From Oreohelix idahoensis (lineage: Eukaryota > Mollusca > Gastropoda > Stylommatophora > Oreohelicidae), in the NCBI GenBank assembly GCA_024509875.1, contig JAMPIV010004462.1, forward strand, positions 372,001 to 436,000: DNA of 64,000 nt, read 5' to 3'. The notes beneath the pieces were generated by a model, which saw nothing but the letters and a program-made list of their open reading frames with translations, searched no databases and had not been told where the DNA came from. A program made the translations under genes and the position numbers. Of this stretch, positions 34,916 through 48,732 are shown one piece after another. The stretch's first letter is position 1. Each line of letters opens with the position of its first letter.

Positions 34916-36036
34916 GGATCGTTGATCCTCAGCCTGATTTTTTCATGAATTATCTACAGACGTCGTATGCAGTTGTGCCTTGTTCCAGTTTTTCAAAGAT
35001 TGCGCCCAATCTCGTCTGCTAGCCTGTGGAGGTTTTGAAGCAAAGTTTGCTTTGCAGTCCTTACCTGTTCTAGTTATTGAAAGAACAGTTATTCAAGCAC
35101 ATCATAACTACTGCATCCTGTTTCAAGTAGATATCAAATTTTCTGCCGAAGATGGCGTATTTTATGACAGCATCAGATCAAAGTGGATTCTGCGACGTCT
35201 CAGCTGTTGCATTGTGTTAGACCTAGTGAGCGGTCTTTTGTCCAGTTTGCATCGGCGCTGAAAGGAACAGACGGTGGAACTAGGAGGAATTTGAGTCCTG
35301 GCAATAAGATAAGTCACGTTTTTTGCTTCATACAGCTTGTGACTAGATTATTTTAGTTGCCTGCTTTTTTTTTTTTTTTGCTACATGTTGCATGTTTTAA
35401 TGTCGCTGCTGTATATTTAATGGGCGGTAAGTGGGACTTATGAATCTGTTCATACCGTTTCGACTGGTCGATAGATTCATGAGCGTTTTCCATAGGGTTT
35501 TGAGTGTGATTTGTTTTCAAATAGCGGGACAGGCATAAAAAAAGCTGAGTGTATACTGCTGCTATTGAAATAATCATGACCTATGATTGTTAGTTGTAAA
35601 GTACTGTTAAGTGTGAAATTTGTGGTTGTAGTCAAGTTCAATATAATTTTTTTCTTCAGTTTTCTCCATTATTGTTCGTAAAATTGTTCACCTTACCTGA
35701 CTATCCTTTATTTAAAAGATGTTATAAATGTTGTAAAAATCGTGCTGTATGGTCATAAGTGTGAATAGAGCTTCATTTTATTGATCTGTTCAAGTCATAT
35801 AGTTCTGATTAATTTTTTCTATTTGAATTTGCTTGTGTTGGCTCTGAGCACTGTATTCTGTCCTCTTGTTTGTACTTTTCGTTATACTCATCAAGTTAAC
35901 ATCTATATATTTTGCTACTATTACATGCAGTTTGGTGAAGTTGAGGTGGTGATATAAATATTAAAAATATTATTCATAAAGTGATAATATTATAAATTTA
36001 CTTTATTGCTGCTACTGAACACAATAATTGTAAATC
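34916..36036 (+). other. 5' leader of element B
   Basis: Non-coding, 1.1 kb, with poly-T and AT-rich stretches and no conserved ORF. Comparable in length to the leaders of A and D. Confidence 0.5.
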
Positions 36037-36396
36037 ATGGCTACTGCAGAGTATTTCATGAAACTTGGAAAAGAATTTGGAATGGAAGGTGAGATTTTGA
36101 GAATCTATGAGGAAAAGGAACTCAGAAATCAAAGACAATTAGAAAGAGAAGAAAAAAGGCAGCTGAAGAATTAGCAGAGAAAAAAAGAGCAGAAGAATTA
36201 GCTCTGCAAGAAAAAAGACGAGCAGAAGAGTTAGCTCTTGAAAAGGAACAATTGATTGAAAAGAGGAGAGAAGAAGAATTAAATGAAAAAAGAAGAGCTG
36301 AAGAAATAGCTCTTGAAAATGAGAGAAGAGCTCAAGAAATGGCTTTTGAGAAAGAAAAATTAGGCTTTGCTCAAGCAGAGTTAAAACAGGCTCAGT
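36037..36396 (+). pseudogene. gag: Element B gag, N-terminal coiled coil
   Basis: The ATG at 36037 begins M-A-T-A-E-Y-F, matching gag starts in A and D. A charged coiled coil of E-E-K-R-R-A-E-E-L-A repeats follows. A frameshift near 36150 separates the first 45 codons from the rest. The coil is cut at 36396 by an insert and resumes at about 37368 with I-K-L-A-E-I-E-L-E-K. Confidence 0.8.
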
Positions 36397-37367
36397 GTCA
36401 AGACCACTAATATTGTGGATTTATAATAACACCAATACTAATGATAAATAAGGCTCGTCCTTCTAAAGGTACGACCACAACATATAATGGCTGACACAGC
36501 AAAATAACACCTTCCTCAGGTACTGCCCTTTAATATGATATACACACACAAATAAAGGCCTCACACGGCCATGAACAACGTATGAATTACAATACGAAAA
36601 TACCAATGTAACTTGCCTCACTACCAGCTCAATCTATCAACATAATGCATTCTAGTGTGCCCTACCAAATGAACCTTATCGCTGACTATCGCTCACTAGC
36701 GAAACACTGTGCCAATGGTACTCTCAACACATTTTGCAACTCTGCTATCTATGGAAAATGTCCACTAGATCATATCCACATCTAGAATGATTACACATAA
36801 TCCACTCAGCATGAAATATGGCAAGTGCTATAATAATCGAAACATGGCATACAATTCACAACAAGAATGCTGGCGAGTGAAAATATCTGCGACCTACCTC
36901 GGCCGCTGACTAGAAGGGAACTCCCTTTTGCGCGAAAACTTGTTCCTGCTTCCTGTCCGGTCACCTGATCTGGACAAACCGCGTCTTTCAGGGTTGCCAA
37001 CCACCCAAGGTGGCCAATCTGAAATTTCGGCGAAATATCGCCATGACATCCAACCCCCCCCCCCTTTTTTTTAAGAAAGAAAACGTAGTTTTCTTCCACC
37101 GGAAGAGCTTCGCCCGACCCCGTTCGGAGTTGGGACGAACCAATGCCATCACCACATCTCCTCGTCTGAACCGAGAGAAAGCCATCGTTCTAACATGCCC
37201 AAAGTCAATACAGCATTTATCAAGCTACCACAACACACAACGTAAGTAAGAAGTAAGCTATCCCAGGTTCTGGTAGTCGTGAAAAATAACAACGACCGTC
37301 CACACCTGGTCTATCAAACACAATATATATTACATTTCACAGTTATTTTTAACTAGCCATCCCCAAA
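36397..37367. mobile_element. Unclassified insertion in gag of element B
   Basis: About 970 bases interrupt the gag coiled coil; coding resumes in a matching place afterwards. It begins TGTCAAGACC and ends near CCATCCCCA, so TG..CA ends are possible, but no target duplication or clear inverted repeat was found. It contains a C10T8 run near 37055 and no recognisable protein. It could be a solo LTR without a duplication, a small DNA element or filler DNA. Confidence 0.5.
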
Positions 37368-39201
37368 TCAAATTAGCTGAGATTGAACTTGAGAAATTAA
37401 GATTACAACAAACTCAGGTTAATACCATGAATGTTGATACTGGTAGAAGGGATTATAATACCCATGTTATGGTAAATTTGCCTAAATTTAACTCTAATAT
37501 CGACGATATCTCATGCTTCCTCAGTAGATATGAGACGTATTGTCAGGAGTTTAATATTGATAAAACTACCTGGTCTAGTAGGCTCACGAACTTATTAGTT
37601 GGAGAAGCGTGCACTGCTGTGTGTGTATCATGGATGAACAATCCAGAAAAGACTATGTTGCTGTTAAAACCTTTCTATTTAAGAAATATCAATTGGATGA
37701 GAATGGCTTTAGACTTAAATTTAAATCACTATTGCCAGATTCTGCAAAGGACTTTACAGAATTTATTTCATCAATAAAGATGTACTTCACTAGATGGATT
37801 GATCTTTCTAAGATTGAAAAGACATTTGAAGGTCTATCTGATTTAATTCTCAGAGATAAAGTTTTGTCCTCAATCAGTTAAGATTTGTTATCCTTTCTGC
37901 AAGAAAGAAAACCAGAAAATGTGTCTGTTTGTGAAACTTTAGGTAGACAATTCCAAGTTGCACATCCAAACAAGAATTTAAGTAAAAATAATATTAAGGA
38001 TTCTTTGCCAGCAGCATCTGCCAGATCAGTTAATTATAACACACCTAGGCAGATATCAAATAGTATTGATAGGAACTATAGATTCAATCAGAATCTTCAA
38101 TATGGCAACAATAGAGGCAGATATAATTTCAATCAGAATTTTCAACAGCCTCAGAGATATCATAACTATAATAATAATGATTATTATGGACCACAATCAT
38201 CATTCAGATCCAATGATTACCTAACTAGAAGAGGACATAATGCCAAATCAGGCAGAGGAAATAGGTCATTTCATAGGAATAATGACAATTATGCAAATAA
38301 CAGAGGTTCTTTTCAGAACAATAATTTTCGACAGCCAAGAAACCCCGAACGTTCTAATGCTGTCGTAAATGTCATTGACAATAATACAGGTCAAAATAAT
38401 GTGCCTATTGCTCATGAAAATGCTTGTAGAGTCGACCTAGTCAATAGTACTAATTGTACTCAATGCTGTTCTTTATTTCAGCCTCAGAGAGTACCAAGAC
38501 TGTTGTGCGGACACCCATTGTCAGTAACGTCTTCTTTTGAAAACACAGGTTCACTGGTGCTGGATGAGGGTTTTCTAAGCAATAAATTAGTGTCACTTTT
38601 GAGAGACACAGGGTCAACGACCATTGGAGTACGTAGATCAATGGCAGATCAAGCAGATTACATAGGAAGAGAAGTAAAGTGTATTACTTTTGGTGGTACA
38701 GTGGAGTACTATCCAACAGCGGAAGTATTCTTGGATACACCCTATTTTACTGGGAGAGTTCTAGCGTGTTTATTAAATAGCCTTATTGCTGGGATTATCC
38801 TTGGAAACATCCCAGGTATCCACGAATGTTCTAGACAGGACATTGAAGATTTGGAGAGGAAACACTTAATAACAGCTATTGCTGTTACTACCAGAGCACA
38901 AGCTCGTGCTGAAATGATAAATCAGAACCATGATGATATTGTGTTAGAGGATGTTATAAATGATGATCAACATACTAAAGATGTCATGAGTGATGATAAT
39001 AAAGACATTGATATTGATGAGGGTAATGAAATTGAAGGTACTACTATTTTTGAAGATGATGATAATTTACAAGTTGAATTGATTGAAAAGGAATCATTCA
39101 TCCAAAGGCAAAGAGAAGATGATTATTTAAGAAAATATTTTCATTTGGCAAGATCAAATAAGGTGATGACTGATGATAATGCAAAACATTGGTATACTTG
39201 A
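37368..39201 (+). pseudogene. gag: Element B gag capsid region and protease
   Basis: Capsid-like domain with D-D-I-S-C-F-L-S-R-Y and W-I-D-L-S-K-I-E-K-T-F-E-G, with a frameshift near 37615 and a TAA at 37879-37881. After it the frame is open from 37885. It has a long R/N/G-rich stretch (38040-38350), then C-x2-C-x13-C-G-H-P-L near 38455-38515, then the protease with D-T-G near 38608. The frame ends at a TGA at 39199 lying between protease and integrase. In element A the same point is read through by a sense codon. Confidence 0.85.
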
Positions 39202-40323
39202 AAGAATGACATCTTAATTAGAAATTTTCAAGATGTGACTTCAGTTAAGAAACAAATAATGGTACCTACTTGTTTTAGACCATTTGTTTTACGACATGCA
39301 CATGACATAAACTGTGCAGGACATCTCGGTATCGCAAGAACAAAACAGAGAGTTTTGTCTCACTTATTCTGGCCTGGTGTAACCAAAGATGTGAAGGTTT
39401 TTTGTTGCACCTGTTTAGTGTGCCAGAGTGTCGCAACGAAAAGGCCTGGTCATAACGCATCAATTCAGGCCTCAGACATATCTTTGCGTCCATTTGCAAA
39501 GATGGCTATTGACCTTATTGGTCCTATGAAAGTCACTTCAGCTAGGTTTCATAAATACGTATTAACATGTATTGATATGTGTACTCGGTGGCCCGAGGCT
39601 GTTCCATTGAAAACAATTTCTAGTGGGGATATAGCGAATGCACTATTTTTAATATTCACCAGACTGGGTTTTCCCGAAAACATACAGTCTGATAATGGAA
39701 CACAGTTCGTGTCGGATGCTATGAAGGAAATAATGAAGATGTTTGGAATTGATAGATCACTTAGTTCTTTGTACCACGCTCAATCAAGTGGTAAAATAGA
39801 AAGATTAAATAGGACTTTGAAACAAATGCTGGACAGAGTTACTGTTAAATATCCGCAAGATTGGGACCGAATCTTGCCGGCCATTCTTTTTGTTTATAGG
39901 GAAATTCCAAACCAAAGTACGGGATTTTCCCCTTTTGAGTTGGTATATGGCGCAAAGCCACGAGGTCCTATGGCTATATTAAAACAACTACTTATTGGTA
40001 CTAACATGGACGAGGAGGTTCAATCCTCTTATCAATATGTGGTAAATTTAAGACAAAAGATTATTGACGCATGCCAGATAGCAGTACAGTCGTCAGAAAA
40101 AGCAAAATTAAAAGCTCGATTGTTTTTTAATCAAAACAGGAAACTGCGTCAATTGTGGCCTGGTGATGAAGCGTTTGTGTTACTTCCAAACAAGGAAAAT
40201 AGATTACTTGTTTCTTGGAAGGGTCCTTACAAAATCGTGGACAAGTTATCAGATGTTGACTATGTTGTAGATGTGAAAGGAAAAGAAAAAGATGCTACAA
40301 CAGTTTCATACTCGACCACCTAA
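39202..40323 (+). pseudogene. pol: Element B integrase
   Basis: Starts after the TGA at 39199, with open translation of the following frame. Zinc finger H-A-H-D..G-H with C-x2-C near 39295-39425. Core catalytic residues: Asp codon 39511, Asp codon 39691 and Glu codon 39799, giving D-D35-E. A W-K-G-P-Y GPY/F motif lies near 40218. A frameshift near 40290 moves the reading frame before RT. Integrase lies upstream of RT as in element A. Confidence 0.87.
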
Positions 40324-41932
40324 TCTACATCCTATTTTTGAAGCTATTGACGAATCTATTGATCGTCGTTCCTCTTTAGCTGTGATTCAGGAGGAAATGT
40401 CTGATTTCTCTGATGGTGGTGAACTTTAACTAACGTTACCTGATGTTCATCTGTTAGCTACTGAATCTTGGAAAGATATTTCCATTGCAACTACTCTATC
40501 GTCTGATCAGAAAGAAAATATTTCTGACTTACTACAATCTTTTTCTGATGTGCTCACGGATATTCCTGGGCATACGGATGTCATTCAACATGATATCTTG
40601 TTAACAGATTTCAGACCTATCAAGCTTAAACCTTATCCTATCCCAATTCATTTGCAATCTCAGGTACAAGATGAGATAAAACAAATGATTAATTTAAACA
40701 TAATTGAAACCGTCTAACTCACCATATAGTTTTCCTATGGTGTTGATCGGGAAAAAAGACAAATCTATTGGAATCTGTATAGATTTTAGACGTTTAAATT
40801 CAGTAACAATTCAAGACGCGGAACCTTTGCCCGTGCTTGAATCGCTTCTAGGTATATTATCGACTGCCACATTCTTTACTAAGTTTGACCTATCAAAGGG
40901 ATATTGGCAAGTTCCCTTATCTGACTAATCTAAACCTTACACAGCTTTCGCTACTCCTTTAGGTTTGTTCCAGTTTAACTACATGTCTTTTGGTCTTGTA
41001 AACGCTCCTGCTACCGTTGTACGCATGATGTGTAGACTATTTTATGATCGTGAGGATTTGATTACCTACATAGATGATATTTGTCTATTCCATCAGTCTT
41101 GGAATGATCATATCAACGGAATCCATTCATTGTTGAACACCTTACGCTGTCACAATATTACTGCTAGACCTTCTAAGACTAAAATAGGTTTTTCTGAAAT
41201 TAACTTTCTCGGTCACAAAGTAGGAGGTGGATTCCTAAAACCTGAAGATTCTACGGTTTCCAAAATTCTCAATCTTGATATTCCTAGAACAAAAAAACAA
41301 GTCCGAAGTCTTTTGGGTTTAATCAATTTCTATAGACGATTTCTACCCAGTTTTTCAGACATCACTTCAGTTGTGTCAGCGTTAGTGAAGAAAGACGCAC
41401 CAAATAAGGTAATATGGACACATTTGTATCATGATGCATTAAATGTGATTAAAATTGCCTTCTCAAAATCGCCAATATTACGATTACCTGATATTCGTTA
41501 TCTTTTCATTCTCAGAGTCGATGCCAGTAATGTCGGAATTGGGGGAACACTAATGCAAGAGTTTGAGGGCCACATGCATCCGACAATGTATGTGAGCAGA
41601 AAACTGTCACCGACAGAGAAAAAATATCCAATCGTGAAGAAAGAGCTCCTAGCCATCGTATTTGATTTCAATAAACCCTAGAGATATGTGATGGGAGCCC
41701 ACTTCACTCTGGAGACTGACCAGCGTGCCTTGGCATATTTACAGACAGCTCGTTTTACAAACCCAAAAGCTGCAAGAGCCTCATTGGCGCTCCAGCCGTA
41801 TGATTATAGCATAAAATCAATCAAAGGCAGTCTCAATGTGGTCGCGGATGTCCTTTCCAGATACGTCAAGGACACCACATCATCCATCAATGCAACGAGT
41901 TCAGATGATACACGTGATTCAATGCAATCAAT
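40290..41932 (+). pseudogene. pol: Element B reverse transcriptase and RNase H
   Basis: A linker (40290-40700) is followed by RT with I-D-F-R-R-L-N, T-K-F-D-L-S-K-G-Y-W, F-G-L-V-N-A-P-A and Y-I-D-D near 41070. RNase H follows with R-V-D-A-S, K-K-E-L-L-A-I, E-T-D-Q-R-A and V-V-A-D-V-L-S-R. A shift near 40715 and stops at 40926 and 41679 break the frame. The last codons run into the LINE insertion. Without that insertion the frame would end shortly after 44503. Expected role: copying the element RNA to DNA. Confidence 0.87.
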
Positions 41933-44491
41933 CTAAACTACAGGAAATTATGGATAAAGTAAAAAGAAGAGACATCACAATTTTGATGGGTGACATGAAT
42001 GCAAAGATAGGTACAGTCAACACTGGATTTGAAGAAGTCATGGGAAAACATGGGCTAGGAGTAATGAATGAAAATGGAGAGCTATTCGCAAACTTCTGTG
42101 CTTCATATCAACTGGCTATAGGAGGAAGCATGTTTCCACATAAGAGAATACACAAGGCAACATGGATATCACCAGACCATAGAACAGAAAATCAGATTGA
42201 TCATATATGCATAAACAAGAAGTTTAGATCATCATTGCAGGATGTAAAGGTATATAGAGGAGCAGATGTGGCATCAGATCACCATCTTCTGATAGCCAAA
42301 GTAAAAATGAAACTCAAGAGATATGCAACAATGCAAAATTATAGACAACTGTTTAATGTAAGACAGCTAAGAAATCAAGAAACAAGAGACAAATTTGCGG
42401 TCACAGTATCCAACAAATTCCAAGTGCTCCAACAGCTGGAAGATGTAGAGAATACAGAAGACTATTGGCAGCAGGTCAAAACAGTATGGAAGGAGACATG
42501 TGAAGAAATACTAGGGAAAAGGGAAAGACAACAAAAAGCATGGATAACAACAGAAACCATCAATAAGATAAAAGACAGAAAAAACAAGAAAGCAGAGTTA
42601 AACACAAGCAAAACTAGAAGCTCCAAAGCCAAGGCTCAAGAAGTGTACACAGAAGCAAACAAAGAAGTAAAAAGAAGTATCAAAAGAGACAAGAGGAAGT
42701 ATATTGAGGAGTTGGCAAGAGAGGCAGAAGATGCTGCAGCCAAAGGAAATATGAGAGAACTGTATAGCAGCACAAAGAAGCTAACAGGGAAATACAAGCA
42801 AACAAGTTGCCTCATAAAAGACAAGAATGGGAAACTGCTCAGCAATATACAAGAGCAAATGAAGAGGTGGACAGAATATTTTGGGGACCTTCTCAATAGA
42901 CCAGCTCCACAAAACCCGCCGGACATCCAGCCAGCAGAAGAAGAGCTACAAATTAACGGTGAAAGACCAACGAAGGAAGAAATAAAGAAAGCCATAAAGC
43001 TTCTAAGAGAGGGAAAAGCGTCTGGACCTGATGGCATTCCAGCAGAGGCCATCAAAGCAGATATCGACACGGCTACAGAGATGTTATATAAATTACTTGG
43101 TAAAGTCTGGGAAAAGGAAGAGATACCAGCAGAATGGAAGGAATGATATCTGGTTAAGTTGCCTAAGAAGGGAAATTTACAAGAGTGCACAAATTATAGA
43201 GGAATAATGTTACTATCAGTGCCAGGAAAAGTATTAAACAGGATTATCCTTGAGAGATTAAAAGAGTCCATAGACAAGAAACTGAGAGATGAACAAGCAG
43301 GTTTTCGACAAAACAGATCATGTACAGACCAGATAGCCACTTTGAGAATAATAGTTGAACAAAGTCTGGAATGGAATTCACCACTATACATCGGATTTGT
43401 GGACTACGAAAAGGCATTTGACAGTGTAGACAGAGAATCACTTTGGAAATTGATGAGGCATTATGGAGTTCCCCTGAAGATCATTAATTTAATAAAGAAA
43501 ACATATGAAGACATGACATGCAGAGTTCTTCACGAAGGACAGCTTACAGAACCGTTTGGGATAAGAACAGGAGTGCGACAGGGATGCCTCTTGTCTCCAT
43601 TTCTTTTCTTGCTGGCAATAGATTGGGTTATGAGATCATCGACAACACATAATAGAAATGGAATCCAGTGGACTCTGACTAAGCAGTTGGATGATCTGGA
43701 TTTTGCTGATGACTTGGCTCTTCTGTCCCATAACCGTAATCAGATGCAGGACAAATTGAAAACACTCGATGAGAGGTCACAGCAATTGGGTCTGAAAATA
43801 CACAGGGAAAAGACAAAAATAATGAGAATAAATGCAGGTAATGATAACAGGGTTGAACTTGAAGAAACACCAATTCAAGATGTAGAATCATACACATATC
43901 TTGGCAGTAATATAGACAAAGTTGGAGGGACAGACAGCGATATCAAAATAAGAATACAAAAGGCAAGAGGAGCTTTCATTGCATTGGGAAATATATGGAG
44001 ATCAAGAGAAATCGGATCCAACACGAAAATAAGAATCTTCAATTCAAATGTGAAGTCAGTCCTATTGTATGGCTCGGAGACATGGAGAACAACAAAGACA
44101 ACAACCAAAAAGCTACAGACTTTCATAAATGGGTGCTTGCGTAGAATAGAGGGATTAAAATGGTATGACAAGGTTACCAACGTGGAACTGATGACAAGAA
44201 CTAGACAAGTGCCAGTGGAACAAGAGATGAGAAGAAGACGATGGCGATGGATAGGACACACACTGAGGAAACCTGTTGATAGCATTACAAGGCAGTCCTT
44301 GTTCTGGAACCCCCAGGGCAAGAGAGGCAGAGGAAGACCAAGAAGTACATGGAGAAGAGAGTTGGAAACAGAGGTGAAAATGATGAGGAGAACATGGAAA
44401 GAACTTGAGATGATGGCACGGGACAGGAGGACTTGGCATGTGTTTGTTGAAGGCCTGTGCTCCTTTGGGAGTGGAGGGTTATGAATGAATG
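41933..44491 (+). mobile_element. 5'-truncated RTE-type LINE inserted in element B
   Basis: Flanked by the 12-base duplication AATGCAATCAAT (41921-41932 and 44492-44503). Starts inside the endonuclease and ends with a short (ATGA)n tail, a typical RTE-style 3' end. Same subfamily as the fragment at 13150-14340. It lies at the very end of the RNase H frame of element B. Confidence 0.93.
41936..44484 (+). pseudogene. RTE LINE ORF: endonuclease part and reverse transcriptase
   Basis: One frame with a single TGA at 43144-43146, where the family has W-K-E-G-Y. Endonuclease motifs are M-G-D-M-N-A-K-I-G, D-H-I-C-I-N-K and D-H-H-L-L. RT motifs are N-Y-R-G-I-M-L-L-S, G-F-V-D-Y-E-K-A-F-D, G-V-R-Q-G-C-L-L-S-P and the F-A-D-D active site near 43700. 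The C-terminus has R-W-R-W-I-G-H-T-L-R-K. The N-terminal endonuclease part is missing through 5' truncation, so it cannot act on its own. Confidence 0.9.
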
Positions 44492-44503
44492 AATGCAATC
44501 AAT

Positions 44504-45745
44504 ACATGTACATTCAGAGATTCAGTGCTAAAACATGTCGCATCAAGAACTACGTAATTTGATTAACTCAGGAGATTGTACTTTTGTCACAGTGTTGTTA
44601 CATCAATGCGTCCCGCACAGCAACATGATGATGCTGAATCATGGATCACTTCATATCGTGTGACATATCATTCGACTTCAGACATTTCATAGAGACATCA
44701 TACTGTCATATCCAGATGCACAGTTCAACTACTAACTGTCAATCATAATATATGTGCAGATTTTTTAATGGACTCAGTTCGAAACGTTTTCAACATACAC
44801 ACATTTTGTGTCAAAATACGGTATGATATACGTGCAGGGGAGACAACTGTCATATAAAGCTTATTCAAGTATCCAAGGGAGTTAACAGGTAGATTTGATA
44901 TGCAACTTTTCTCGGTTACTTCACTTCAGAGTTTGCGAACTTATGGATTATTCATGTGCTATTATTGAATAATCAACAATCATGGACAATTTCAAGGAAA
45001 AATGTCTACTCTCAACTTCGAACAGTATATGATGTTGTGCACGGAATTGAAATGACTTTAATGGAAATAATAGCTTTTTCCCATACAGGATTGGAAATGA
45101 TAAATTGACTTATAATATAAATTCACTTTTTAACACAAAGTATATGACACAAACACTAATGGAAATAGTGATGCGTTTTGTACGCCATGATAGAATTTAT
45201 TGATTATTCATTGCTCAGATTATGTGTATGACACAATTTGACATACCAGTCACTATCACACAAAAGAAAAAAAATGTATGTATGTGACAATGTGTAACAG
45301 TCCCTTACTTTAGCGGTTAAGTGTCTGTCTTACTTCATCTATTATTAAAGAATATTATAAATGCTTAGCATTAATGTTAATTCGATGTGACATTAATTGA
45401 CTAGGTGGCATGACGAAAACAATAGGTGTTTTTGATGGAATGAAGTGTGAGAATGCATGATATCATATCGTTATTACTATAACATGTTGACTGACGTTTG
45501 CTCTAGTTACCTCATAATGTTAAATTGATATGAGTCTTTCGTAGACATGGATATTAGCATTTTATGCTATATGCCCCACCGTGTGTGTTAAATTGTCTAC
45601 ATTACGGCACAAACATAGGTTCTATGCATGGTCATAGCAGCATTGACATGTGATGTTACCATATACTCATATTAGTGGTGTTTACCCACAATAGGAATTA
45701 ATGACAACTTCGTTGCCATTATTTGTTGGGGGGGGGGTGAGTAAT
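44504..45745 (+). other. 3' untranslated region of element B
   Basis: Non-coding 1.2 kb after the LINE and the short end of pol. It closes with an 11-base G run and GTGAGTAAT (45728-45745), a purine-rich tract directly before the 3' LTR. Confidence 0.65.
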
Positions 45746-46049
45746 TGTTATGAGTAAAATCATAACAGTTCTATCGCACTACACAATGCTTGTATACATA
45801 CTTCCTTGTTGATAAGTGTTGCCTGGACTACTCCGGAAGTACGTCACATCATTTGCTGATATTTTGCAGACGGCATTTTGCCGGCTTTGCATTGCAGAAG
45901 TAAGCTTTACTTCGGCCATTCGATGTGTTACCACAAAGTGTGGAAAGACGTATAGTGTCGAGCTCCTTGATGTGAGATCTTATTATAGAGTCTTTGAGAT
46001 TTTATGTCAGCTAGGTCGTCCATCGACAGTATGAAGTCTATGCTAATTA

Positions 46050-46083
46050 TAATAATAATAATAATCATAATAATAATAATAAT
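46050..46083. repeat. (AAT)n tail of the LINE
   Basis: ATAATAATAATAATC followed by further AAT units; the microsatellite 3' tail of a minus-strand LINE. Confidence 0.85.
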
Positions 46084-46232
46084 AGCCCCTTCAGTCATAA
46101 CTGACTATGGGAATGCGCCCCTGAGGTGACAGCCCTCAGCTGCTTATTTTCCTGGTGCTCCTTTCGACGTTTTCTCCTCACCTCTGCTTCTTGTGTGAGC
46201 CTCTCTTCGCCCAATCTGAGGTGGCGCCGTAA

Positions 46233-48732
46233 TTAGCATCGCCACTTAGTGCGATCGGCAGCTTCATCCTCCCATGTTGCTGGATCCATGTCCAGTGCCC
46301 TCATATCTCTCTTGCACACATCTTTGAACCTCAGCTGTGGTCGCCCAACTGTTCTCTTACCATCTGCTAATTGTCCGTAGAAGATATCTTTTGGGATGCG
46401 ACCATCTTCCATGCGGCGAACATGGCCAAGCCAGCGAAGTCTGCGCTGTCTAAGAAGCGTATACATACTTTGAAGGCCAGCACGTGACAACACCTCAACA
46501 TTTGTCACTTTATCTTTCCACGAGATGCCGAGGATGCGGCGTAGACACCGCAAATGGAAGGTATTGAGCCTTCTTTCTTGCTTAGCATAGGTCGTCCAGG
46601 TCTCGCTGCCATATAGGAGTGTGCTGGTGACGCAGGCATTATATACCGCAGCTTTGGTCTTCATTGTGAGTTTAGTTTCCCCAAACACGCGATGTGAGGC
46701 GGGCAAAGGTAGCTGCAGCTTTGCCAATGCGGCTGTCGATTTCTGTATCCAGTGAGAGTTTGTCATTGATGGTAGACCCTAGGTATGTGAAGTGGTGCAC
46801 CACTGCCAATTCATAGTTATCGATAGTGATAACTGGTGTAGCACCCACATCCTGACTCAGCACATTCGTTTTCTTTAGACTTATTGTGAGGCCAAAGTCC
46901 TTGCATGCTTTAGTGAAGCGATTCATCAAGCTCTGAAGCTCCTGTTGGCTTTGAGTGACGACTGCAGCATCATCAGCGAACAACAAGTCTCTTATAGTGA
47001 CCCTTCTGATTTTTGTTTTTGCCTTCAGCCTTGAAAGATTAAACAGACGGCCATCTGACCTAGTGTGAAGGCATATTCCTTCAGTTGCATCAATGAATGC
47101 ATGTTTCAAGAGTAAGTCAAAGAAGATTCCGAAGAGGGTCGGAGCCAGAACACAGCCTTGTTTAACGCCACTTCGTATATCAAAGGGCTGTGACGTGCTT
47201 CCAGCATATTGGACTGTTCCCTTCATGCCGTCATGGAATGACTTTATCATTTCCAGCATTTTAGAAGGGCAGCCTATTTTCAGGAGGATTTTAAAGAGTC
47301 CATCCCTACTAACCAGGTCGAATGCTTTTGTGAGGTCTATAAAGGCAATATATAATGGTCTTTTCTGCTCTCTTGATTTTTCCTGAAGCTGGCGGAGAGA
47401 GAAGATCATGTCTGTTGTTGATCTGCCAGCTCGGAATCCACACTGTGACTCTGGATATATCCGCTCAGCTAACTTGTATAGTCGCATTAAGATGACTTTG
47501 GCAAAAACCTTACCAACAATACTAAGAAGAGAGATGCCTCTGTAGTTATTGCAATCACTTCTGTCTCCTTTATTTTTATATAGTGTTACAATCTTGGCAT
47601 CTCGCATGTCTTGAGGAATAGTTGTCTCTTCCCAGCACTGGCACAGCATCCTATGCAGGGGATGTAATAGCGTGCTCTTACAGCATTTGATTAAATCAGG
47701 AGGAATCCCATCGCTGCCTGGTGCTTTGCCAGAGGCCAAGCTATCAATGGCCTTGCTGAGTTCCTCTAATGTTGGTTCGGCATCCAGCTCCTCCATAGTT
47801 GGCAGACTGTTGACACCATCAAGGGCTGCAGGCGTAACGGTATTGTCTCTAGCGTAAAGCTCAGAGTAGTGCTCGACCCACCTCTCCATCTGCTTACCCT
47901 TATCGGTTAGCTTCTCTCCGCTGATGGTTTTTAGCGGTGCCGTCTTACTTTCATGGGGGCCAAGTGCTTTCTTTATACCGTCATACATTTGTCTAATGTT
48001 GCTTGTTTGCGCTGCGATCTGGATGCTCTCACTGAGCTGGGGCCAGTAGTCATTTGCACAGCGTCGAGCAGTTTGTTAAACTTTGCTTCTCGTAGCCCTC
48101 AGGATCTGTAGTGTTCTGGCACTCGGTGAACGTTTGTATTTATTCATAGCACCGCGCATAGCTTCAATGACAGGTGCCATCACATCTGATGAAGCATCAA
48201 ACCAGTCATTTGACTTTGCTGTTTTCTTACTAAAGGTGGCAAGTGCAGTACTTTGAAAGGTGTTCCGTAGATGCTCCCACTTCTCTGTAATAGTATCACC
48301 ATGCTGAGGGCTACTGAGCACTTTCTCGAAGGTCGCAGTGAATTGAGCGATCATGAAAAGGTCTGACATCTTGCTGGTATCAATGCGTGGTTTCCCTTCA
48401 TGTCTGACACGATAGAGTTTTCTTGGTTGTGCTCTGATTTTGCTGCAAACCAAGGAGTGATCTGTATCACAGTCTGCACTATGGTACGAGCGCGTGGAGA
48501 GCACAGACTTGAAGAGTGGCCTTCTGACGAGAATCAGGTCATGTTGGTGCCAGTGCTTGGATCGTTGGTGTCTCCATGACACCTTATGCTGGGGTTTTGT
48601 CTGAAAGTAGGTGTTGGTCACGCAGAGGTCATGGTGGACGCACAACTCTAAGAGCCGTTGTCCATTTTCATTCATCTTGCCAATACCAAACCTGCCCAGA
48701 CATGAAGGCCATGAAACATTATCAGCACCCAC
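46233..48732 (-). pseudogene. LINE endonuclease remnant and reverse transcriptase
   Basis: From 48732 downward: an endonuclease remnant with D-H-S-L-V, then a TAA near 48073, then RT in the same frame. RT motifs are N-N-Y-R-G-I-S-L-L-S, F-I-D-L-T-K-A-F-D, G-V-K-Q-G-C-V-L-A-P and the F-A-D-D active site near 47000. A frameshift near 46690 precedes the C-terminal part with L-L-Y-G-S-E-T-W, R-L-R-W-L-G-H-V-R-R-M and A-A-D-R-T-K-W-R. The ORF lacks its start through 5' truncation. Confidence 0.88.
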
